From NCBI GenBank assembly GCA_932521025.1, contig OW051470.1, positions 124,001-188,000 of the forward strand: DNA of 64,000 nucleotides, read 5' to 3'. The notes under the pieces were generated by a model. It made no database searches, had not been told where the DNA came from, and saw nothing but the letters and a program-made list of their open reading frames with translations. This DNA comes from Oscheius onirici (taxonomy: Eukaryota > Nematoda > Chromadorea > Rhabditida > Rhabditidae). The position numbers and the translations under genes are program-made. Shown one piece after another: positions 56,167-64,000 of this stretch; the first letter of the stretch is position 1; the number at the start of each line of letters is the position of its first letter.

Positions 56167-58194
56167 ATGTGGTCGTCCTGGTTCGGAGGCTATGCACAGC
56201 CTTCCGACTACTCGAACAGTCCGCCTCCCTTTAATATACACTCCATATTGGCAAGTTCATATTCTTCAAAAAACTCTTCATTTTTTCAGCCATCTCTAAT
56301 ATTCGTGATACCGTACATTGCCTTCTTGATAATTTTACCGGGAGTGCGGCGGAAAGCTCTCGTCACATTTGTCGTTATGACAGTTGTCATGTTTGTCGGC
56401 GCTGTGTTGGCAGGAGCTCTTTATTACCCGGAATGGACGGGGGGAAGTGCCCAAATCATCTCACAATTCAGGTAAGGCTAGCTGCCAAGAGAGTTTGCTG
56501 TTTGGTAAAAGGACTAAGAGGAAGACAGGCATGTGTAAACAGGAGAGGGTTTGTGAGTCAAAGAGAAATTCTTCTGATGACTCTTGGTCGAATGGTTCCT
56601 GTCACAGGAGTGTCAAGCTTCGATCAACATGACAAATTTCAGAGCCCACGCCAACGAGAGAATATTGGCGCGGCTTGGAGTCCACGTCGGTCTGACCAGT
56701 ATCAACGTGACATTAAAACGTAACCTTTTCTAGGAATTCCTCTATTTTCTGCCTCTTTCCAGACGAAAATCTGATCTTGTCGGACCCTTACAGTAGCCAA
56801 GTCGACTGGCTGCATCTGGAGTACAACGAGAAATTTGACATCAGTGGAGGTAGGAGAGAAATTGCTCTCTGAAATAAAAAGTTTCAGTATCGTCAATGGT
56901 TGAAGCACTACATGAGGCCTATGAGCACGGACTACCGTACCCAATGCTGAGTGTACTGGAGTACTTCAGTCTGAATCAGGATGCCTTTGATTGGGGACGA
57001 CATTATCGAGTAGCTGGACACTATACTTACGCATTTATGGTGTAAGTGACCATCGAAACCCCAGAAACAACAACACAAAAAAATGGTACTCGAAAACAGT
57101 GCTTTTTTACTGATTTTTTTCACTTTCACCTGTTTTGAACAGAGATGTGCGGGAAAAACGCGGCAGTTCTATTACCGCAAGGCTCCGACCGTATGAAAAC
57201 AGCGGTTGCGGAAAATTTTGAAAAGCCTTTCCTTCGGGGAGAGCAAGCTGTTTTTTGTTAGCTATTTTGATGTCAAATATTCAGGTTCGCCCTATTCCTC
57301 TGGTCACTCTCCGTAGCGTACCTTCTTTTTCTTCCTCATCTCTTCTGCACAGCTTTTCTGTTCACCGGACTGTCGGCTCTATTCTCCTGTCTATTGTATC
57401 TCATCATGTCTCCATGTCAGCTGAGGATCGGCTTCGTCGGACCCAATGGGAACCGAATCAACATGGACATGAACCTCCAGTGGGCTTTCTACTTGACCTT
57501 TGCTGTTGGTAAGTCGAAGAGAGGCAGATTTAAAGGGACACACCAGATCAAACCTCCCCTCTTTTTAGGTCTTCTTGCCACAATTTTCGGGCTAACTCTC
57601 TTCGTTCTCCAACATTTCCGCGTCTACACTCTGTCGACATTCTTGGAAGCGACTCTGGACGAGAAAGTCGGTCCCAAGCTTCGCTGCAAGAACATATATT
57701 CGGCTGAAGATGTCGCCAATAGCAGTGATGTGGGACTTGGAAGGTTTTTCGGTCAAAACATGTCAATTTCTAGGTGATTAGGAGGTGTAAACTGGCTTCT
57801 AGAATCGCACCTCCGGCTGACAAATGCTGTGAAAAGAGGTGTACCAGCGGTGGAGGCGGCGGCGGATCAAGTGGCTTCCAGAGCAGAGCGAGCAATTTTG
57901 GATCTTTGAGGTGAGTTCAGAGACTTCTAGTCGGTAGTAGATAAACAGTCTAACCGGATTCACGGTCAGCTCATCTCCCGATAGGATACGGTACAGTATC
58001 CAAACATTTTTCACATTCCAGTAAGTACAAGACCTTTCAGGAGTCAATCCTCCTTCGAGTCTGTCCACGACGAGGCGCAGCTTGAGCGCAGCGCCTCAAA
58101 TTTGACACTATCAGATCGCCCTCGACCAAAAGAACCTCCACGAGAAAATGGCAAAGAAAAGACGGAAGTGACAGTAGATCTCGGCACGAGCTAG
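56167..58194 (+). CDS. doxa-1: Dual oxidase maturation factor (DUOXA, 414 aa)
   Basis: Nine exons: 56167-56250, 56290-56471, 56643-56719, 56763-56849, 56888-57041, 57285-57508, 57569-57743, 57803-57910 and 58041-58194, phases consistent throughout. Family blocks: FLIILPGVRRK, RLGVHVGLTSINVTLK, HLEYNEKFDISG, GLPYPMLSVLEYFSLN and WGRHYRVAGHYT. Five hydrophobic segments match the DUOXA multi-pass topology; the N-glycosylation site NVT lies in the first extracellular loop. DUOXA escorts dual oxidase from the ER to the surface; in C. elegans DOXA-1 works with BLI-3 in cuticle tyrosine cross-linking and ROS defence. Intron 1 seems to use a GC donor (TTG|GCAAGT, 39 bp, in frame if retained). CTTCAG five bases before the ATG is a likely spliced-leader acceptor. 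The last two exons encode a Gly/Ser-rich cytosolic tail. Confidence 0.94.
57178..57250. repeat. Dispersed SINE-like repeat, partial copy 5
   Basis: GGCTCCGACCGTATGAAAAC plus the GAAAATTTTGAAAA block and a weaker form of the terminal hairpin, inside the fifth intron of doxa-1. Confidence 0.65.
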
Positions 58195-58857
58195 GCTCCG
58201 AATAGTGCCCCATACTGTTTCCCCCTAATAAGTGTTTAGGTCTAGTTCTTTTTCTTTCACTTTTCCCAACAAAAACCATGATACCAAAGTGCCGGGTTAA
58301 GCTGCATCATTGTTGTGTAAATAGGCGAAATTTTGCTCATACAGATTCTTTTTTCCCTGTCCTAGGCACATTTAATAATCACCTCATGTCGTGTATTTTA
58401 GGGAGCTTTCGCGGTGTCTTGTCGGGTTCAGAATCGATGGGTTACAGTATAAAAAATAACAAAAAATAGGTTCATTTTTTTCTTTTACCGTAACCCACCG
58501 CATTACAGTAGTATCTTTTAAGGATTTCTCCTAAAAAATGACCTCTACCGTAATCCTCAGATAAGAACCCGATCTGTTTTCATTCACCCCCAAAACTAGT
58601 CCCGGTGAAGACTGTACCGTCTTTCCTTTCCCAAAACAGTCCTTATCCGATCTTCTGCCATCCGAGTTTTAATCCTTTCCTTGTCTCTTTTTCGTACTTT
58701 TCCCATCCCGCCAACATCAGTATCGAAAAAATTACATGCTTTTCTGTCTGCTACGGGTATGTATGCAATGAATTCATTTTTCTATCTGAAATTTTCTGGC
58801 AAAAACAAGAACAAGATAACAATGGGACAAATAACAATGCAGGAAAGTAGAAATCTT
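58195..58857. other. Convergent intergenic stretch
   Basis: Lies between the 3' ends of doxa-1 and NOP14. Contains several short AT-rich, partly inverted segments around TACCGTAACCC (58490-58560), but no exon. Confidence 0.5.
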
Positions 58858-61800
58858 CTACCTTTTCTTCTTTTTGCCGCCTTCGCGCTTTTCGGCATTC
58901 CATTCGCCCTGCTGCGACGAGAGATCGGCCATGAGACGCTTCGTCTTGACTTGACGGTCACGGTCTTTGGCAGCCACGTCACTGCGTTGCTTTCTGAGAA
59001 AAAAAGATTTAGAAGAAAAAATCTGCAAATCGAACCTTCCGAGATACGAAGTATCTTTCCTGAGCTCGCGAATAGCTCCACGCATCTCCTTCTTGTACAG
59101 ATACTTCATTTTGGAATTCTGAGCGGCGGCATCTTTCCGACTGCCGTCACGCTTCATTCGAGGCCGTTCCGGATCGAAATGCGTTTCAAACTTGGGCTCC
59201 AGCATCTTTAGCATGCTAAAAATGCTATTTTATAGAGAAAGTAGAACAAAGCAAACCTCTTTTCCGTCTTGATTCTGCTCAACTGGATGAGTTTAGCACG
59301 GAGATTGCAGTCGGCTTCGGTCGAATTGATTAGGGCCTCGAGATCGTCGGCCATCGTGCTGGGAAGGTTATTGGATGGAATCTTCTTCAAAAGGGACACG
59401 ATTGGTCTGGAAATGAGTTAGATTCATGGATGAGGATAAAACTGGAATCAAGCTAAATAGCGGAAAGCTGTGGGACCCACTGTATTACATATTCGAATAA
59501 AATCGAAAGAAACGGATAGAAAACTTACGAAAAGACAGTAGTAAAGGTCTCCTCGTGAACGGCGTAGATCAATTTCAGTCGGCGGACACATCCCAGAAGG
59601 ATTTTCAAGATTCTGCATCGATTCGTGTCATCGTCTTCGAGATGATCAAAAATTTCCGTCAACTTCAGTGCCGTTGGTTCTTCGGTCACTTTCTGCAATT
59701 TTTGATCACTTCAGGGATTAAAATCAAGAAAAACCTGTCTAATAAGCAGCATTTGGGAATGAGGCTCGCTGATGGGGAAGGCATTGGTCGGAGCCTTTTC
59801 CTGATCCTCGACAGCCAAAGTTAGTGCTCCGTGAACGAATCCAATGAGCTCCGGCACGTAGCGACGACTCTCTTCGATGAAATCGGTCACGGTCGTGAGG
59901 AGAAGAAGTTGACGAGCTACGGCTGTCGGAGAGACGATCATTCCACTACCGAGAGAGTAGGTCGCGAGAAGAAGGGCAGGACTACAGACTGGATGCCAGA
60001 TGTCGCTGACCGGGAAGAGACTGGCTACTAGTCTGAAAAATTGTTTTGTGAGCAGTTTGAAAGCAGGAAAAGTTTAAAAACTATAAAACCAAACCTGAGA
60101 AGTGAAATCAGCGTAAAAGAGGCGGCCTTCTTTCTCTTCTCGTCAGATTTCGTCTTCCAGTTCTGTCGGATGAAGGCACGGACGCAACGGACCCCGTACT
60201 CGATGTTAAACTTGAAGTTTTTATATTTGGAAACAAAACGGAAAAAAGCTACCTTCATAATGGCGTAAAGAGATTTACAAAGAGTTCCGAGCATTTCGAC
60301 AGTTTCCAGAGTCACCGGCTGCTGGCTGGTCTCGTCGTAGAAGCGGAGAGTGTAAAGGAAGAGCTTCTTCATCAGGTCCTTGTTGCCTTCCTTCAAGCCA
60401 GGATGATGACATTTGACGAGTCTGAAACGGTTATTTGGACAATCAAATGGTGAAAAGGTTAGAAACGGGGTTAGGAACTTTTCTTAGAAAAAATTTCTAA
60501 GAAAAGTTGCGGTAAACTTCGACCCTGACTTTTCTTAGAATTTTTTTTTAGAAAAGTCCCCAACCCTAGAAACGAGCTAAAATACTACCTTTCCAGTACG
60601 ATTCCAACATTTTTTCCTCTGTAGCTTTGGAGCAGCTTGACCAGAGCGCTGTAGCCGGCAGGAAAGTCGAAAACAAAAGGAATTGTACTGTGTCCGGCCG
60701 CCTTGAGCTCCGTTTTTGTGGCTTTGACCGGAGCTTCTTCTGATTCGTCCTCCTCGTCGTTATCTTCATCTTCCTCATCCTCATTCTCCTCTTCTTCGCC
60801 CTCTCCGTCCATTTCTTCGTCTTCTTCACCGCTTTCAGCCTCATTGCCTGTAAAAGACATGTTTTACGGCAAATTCGACAAAAAGATCTTTGTAACTGAC
60901 AATTGATCAGATCGTCGAGATCTTCCTCATTGTCCTCATCATTAGCTTCTTCTTCCTCGTCCGAAGCATCGGAATCGATGGCCACACGACGGATACTGTT
61001 TTTCTCGATTTTGTCCTTGTTCATCACCTGGCCGGATTCGTCGAAACGGAGCTCAAAGCGGGCTTTCTTCTTCCTGTCAGGACGCCCAGCTGCTTCTGGA
61101 TCGATATCCACATCGACGGGAAGATGTCGTTTACCGTTTTCCTGTAATTATTTTTGTGAAGACACAAATAATGGGAAAACCTAACCTTAGCATTCATTCT
61201 AGCCAATCTGGTGGCTTCTAGCTCTTCCAGTCGGGCCTTCTCGTCAGCCGCTCTTTCCTCATCCGACTTTGTTCTTTCGGCCGGCGTGGCCTTTGCATCC
61301 GAGTCAATTTTCAGCTGTAGAGCCTATAAAAACATATTTTTTCAGCAAAAAATGGCCGAAACAAACCAATTTGTCGTAGTCATCCTTCTCGACAACTTCG
61401 TCCCTCGTCGCTCCGATTGGTCGGAAGCTGGCTGTCACCTTCCCGAGCAGTTTTTTATACTTTTCGTCCAGATTCTCGGTGGCAATCTCCTGGTCATCCT
61501 TGACCAGTTGCTTCTCGTGGCGAGTCTGCTTCGACTTGGCAATGAGATCGGCAATGACGTCCTGACGCGTCTTGGGCCTATCTTGGCCATCTGCAGAGGC
61601 ACCACCCCCGAAATGAGCGAATTTTACCTAGAGAATAAAATTAGAAAATGACTCGGGGTTCCTTTGTAACGCAAAAAGAGATATTCTTACCATTTCCGCT
61701 CCAAGAGCTCCTGTATCGTCGTCCTCATCATCACTGCCGAGCGTTCTTTCGTATTTCTGGATCGAGGTAAGAGCCGCTCCGCCATGAGTCAGTTTGTTGA

Positions 61801-62271
61801 GATCGTCGTCATCGTTCAGATTGTACTTGTTGGCCTTCTTGAAATTTTTTATCCTCTCGGCCGCGAATCTCAACGAAGCTTTCTCTTCGGACGATTTTGC
61901 ATCGTCTTTCTCTCCCAGACGGCGATCAATAATCTGAAATTCGGTTGTTGAACACGGAATGTGAAAACAAGGGTTTAAAAAAGTAAAAAGTAGCCAAAAA
62001 TGAGAAATAACCAACCTTGTTGACAACTCCGACACGTGAGTGTTCGACTCCGAGAGTCTTTTCACGTTGTTCGTGTGCTCTTTTTTTCGAGAGACCCGGA
62101 TGACCGAGTCCGCCGGCATTTTTCTTCTTACCGAGCACCTAAAATGCATATTTATTTTAAATAAATGTGAACATAACTTACATCATGTTTGGCTTTGTTG
62201 AATTTGAGCTCAAACGGGTTCACCTTCTTGACAGGCGGCTTCTTCGGGCCCGGAGCCTTTTTCTTCGCCAT
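58858..62271 (-). CDS. NOP14: Nucleolar protein 14 (NOP14, 855 aa)
   Basis: Fourteen exons: 62182-62271, 62016-62138, 61691-61933, 61367-61627, 61186-61323, 60901-61141, 60589-60847, 60253-60421, 60095-60210, 59735-60032, 59529-59692, 59257-59406, 59036-59215 and 58858-58993; every phase agrees and the length matches human NOP14 almost exactly. The N-terminus has the family block (KVNPFELKFNKAKHDVLGKK, then GLGHPGLSKKRA). A long acidic stretch sits on 60703-60970. The middle and C-terminal parts (STIPFVFDFPAGYSALVKLL, SKMKYLYKKEMRGAIRELRK) are typical. NOP14 is a small-subunit processome component needed for 18S rRNA maturation and 40S assembly in the nucleolus. TTTTTCAG six bases before the ATG is a likely spliced-leader acceptor. 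Confidence 0.95.
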
Positions 62272-62636
62272 TTTAAGCTGAAAAATGTTGTTGTGGCCCA
62301 TAAGGAAAATAGAGGAGAGAAGAGCATGAAACAAAACAATGGAAAAAGAGGAAAAATTTAAGAGTAGCAACTGTTAGTGGTTTCAGAGGCTAAAACGTAG
62401 TTTTAATACTGATTTATACGGAAATTTATCTCAAAAACACGAAATCAATGCGAGAACATTTGAAATACGGGGTAAAAAGTAATGTTTAGAACATTTTCGT
62501 TGAAACTTTCTAAAAACAGGCGTTTCTCCGAAAATTGTGTGCAAAGCTTTGTCTCCAGCGACCAGCAGGGAAAGGTACTTGAAGACGGTTAGTAAACCGT
62601 GATTTGCACAGACAATAAACAAGGGAAAAACATGTT
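62272..62636. other. Short spacer between ABHD11 and NOP14
   Basis: 365 bp with no exon. Both genes are on the minus strand with ABHD11 upstream, so it is either the NOP14 promoter or an operon spacer. Confidence 0.5.
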
Positions 62637-63546
62637 TTATTCTTTTAAAAATCTAACAACGGAGTCTACAAAGTTAGCTGGCTGCTCAGCATGGACCCAA
62701 TGACCCGCATTGGCAATCGATTCGAACCTAACTTGGGGAAAGAAGCATTGAATTGTTGGACGATGATCATCGGGGACATAATTGCTATTCCCACCGTACA
62801 GAAACAACGTGGGACCTCTGAAAGCACCGGAAGGTATAGAAAATCCTAGAACGTCGTCAACATGTTCGTCTATCACATCAATATTGCACTTCCATTCGAA
62901 ACTGCCGTCGTCTTTGGCCTGGAGGTTTGTGAGAAGAAATTGGCGGATTGAGAGCTCGGGAATCGCCGGTTCCATTGCGGCCTGGATATCTCTGCGAGAC
63001 TGTCGCATGTCTAGCTTCCTCATAGCGGCTATGTAATCACGGAACTTGACGCTGGACGGTGAATACCCTTTTGGAGAAACGTCTTCGATTATCAGCTTGT
63101 TTAGAAGAGAGGCGCCGTTCGGATCTACAGCCAGACGCATCGCTGCTTTGCCTCCCATCGAATGCCCCAGCAGATTCATCTGAATCATTTTTTAAAAAAT
63201 TTGGATGCAAAATGCGACAAACCTTCTCAAACCCATCTTCTTTCCGTTTTGTCCTGATGAATTCGGCCACATCTGCAGCCTGATCAGCGTAGGTCATCGT
63301 CGGTGCTCTCGGCGACGCTCCGTGATTTCTCAAGTCGACGGTGTAGACGACAGAGCCCATTTTTCGATGTAGTGCTTTTGCCACGCTGTTCCAGTTGTTT
63401 TTTTGACCGAAGAGTCCGTGTAGAACTACGAGTGGCGATAGGGCACGATCCGTCTTCGGATCTCCGTACGTCGTTGAGCTGAGTGCTACGGGCTGCCGAT
63501 TGTGAAGACTTCGCTTAACGATGAGAAACGGTAGTCGTCTGTTCAT
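62637..63546 (-). CDS. ABHD11: ABHD11-type alpha/beta hydrolase (288 aa)
   Basis: Two exons, 63223-63546 and 62637-63179, joined in phase 0. The N-terminus is basic and hydroxyl-rich (MNRRLPFLIVKRSLHNRQPV), fitting a mitochondrial targeting peptide. The oxyanion motif is VVLHGLFGQKNNW. The nucleophile elbow GHSMGG, the acid in NSNYVPDDH and the histidine in NAGHWVHAEQP complete a Ser-Asp-His triad. Family blocks VDLRNHGASPRAPTM and LIIEDVSPKGYSP identify ABHD11, which in mammals protects the lipoylated 2-oxoglutarate dehydrogenase complex in mitochondria. TTTTTAG two bases before the ATG is a likely spliced-leader acceptor. The stop codon lies inside AATAAAA, which may double as the polyadenylation signal. 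About 20 residues shorter than human ABHD11 with no missing motif. Confidence 0.92.
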
Positions 63547-64000
63547 ATCTAAAAAGAAAAAAATCGACAACAAATAATTAATTAGATGAGAACATCGAAA
63601 GGAACGGGAAATCTTGTTACGAAAAAAAACTTGCACACTTTGCTTTTTTCTAACAAAACTGTTGAACTTTTAGCAAAGAAAGAAAGAAAAACTGAAGCGA
63701 AGCAAAATAAAACCACGGAAAAAAACGAATGCTAGAAGAGATTCTTCCTACCGCAGTCAATAAACAAAGCAAAAAAAACTGTCTTAACATTTATACAGCA
63801 TTGCTTCGCTGAAAACTGTAGCTGTTTTCCAGCTGGAAATGTCTTTTTCCTGCCATTTTTTAACTGAAAAGTTTCTAAACGTTTCTCCAAAAATTGAGTG
63901 CGCGATTTTCTCTCCAACGTCATTTACCAACCGCCTACTGTCAAAATCACGTTGCTTTCACAATCTTTCACATCATTCTGTCTCTTTCTTTAGATTCTTT
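63547..64000. other. Upstream region of ABHD11
   Basis: AT-rich DNA with no supported exon; should include the promoter of ABHD11. Confidence 0.45.

Noticed and set aside
62637..63179. RLAVDPNG shared between ABHD11 and the orphan frame at 55762-56049
   Set aside because: Codons differ at most positions and the flanking residues are unrelated, so the eight-residue match is treated as coincidence, not paralogy.
1..64000. CRISPR arrays, rRNA genes, viral or bacterial insertions
   Set aside because: No regular spaced repeats, rRNA-like blocks, polymerase, capsid or reverse-transcriptase frames were seen anywhere in the window.

Overview
The window reads as nuclear DNA of a nematode, most likely a rhabditid. 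Introns are mostly 30-60 bp with GTRAGT donors and TTTTCAG-type acceptors, several genes have an acceptor-like site a few bases before the ATG (as expected for spliced-leader addition), and the gene set fits: a DUOX maturation factor, a two-domain C-type lectin, a DLC-type RhoGAP-START protein and small secreted peptides. The genus cannot be fixed from sequence alone. Gene models were built by hand from splice sites, reading phase and family resemblance. Positions of most exons are exact to the base, but 5' ends are less certain.

Left end (0-7.4 kb): a run of small minus-strand genes. Three encode short secreted proteins (a six-cysteine peptide, a LysM-like protein and an 87-residue basic peptide). 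Between them are fragmentary exon chains that I could only partly resolve, plus copies of a dispersed repeat with a conserved hairpin and a MITE nested inside a related MITE. From about 8.9 to 27.2 kb the plus strand carries a very large gene ending in a SAM, RhoGAP and START protein of the DLC/STARD13 family (C. elegans gei-1). The exon block at 8.9-12.3 kb is probably its N-terminal extension, but one junction is unresolved.

Middle (27.5-45.6 kb): a minus-strand secreted cysteine-containing protein converges on the RhoGAP gene. Next come a minus-strand EGF-repeat type I membrane protein and a minus-strand myotubularin phosphatase (MTMR6/7/8 type, with C-terminal FYVE-like finger) whose 3'-most intron holds a 1.15-kb transposon with a perfect 8-bp target duplication. 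Then a mosaic repeat region (39-41 kb), a plus-strand C-type lectin, a minus-strand divergent homeodomain gene and a minus-strand sedoheptulokinase.

Right part: 45.6-55.7 kb has no gene I can support and is studded with palindromic MITEs and a 23-G tract. At 56.2-58.2 kb is a plus-strand DUOX maturation factor (doxa-1 like), followed by minus-strand NOP14 (ribosome biogenesis) and minus-strand ABHD11 (mitochondrial-type alpha/beta hydrolase), the last two close enough to be an operon. No bacterial, viral or CRISPR-like content was seen. The most notable observations concern how mobile DNA has shaped introns: an intron that is almost entirely one repeat copy, a transposon inserted 4-5 nt from a splice acceptor, and one MITE family sitting in introns of two neighbouring genes.
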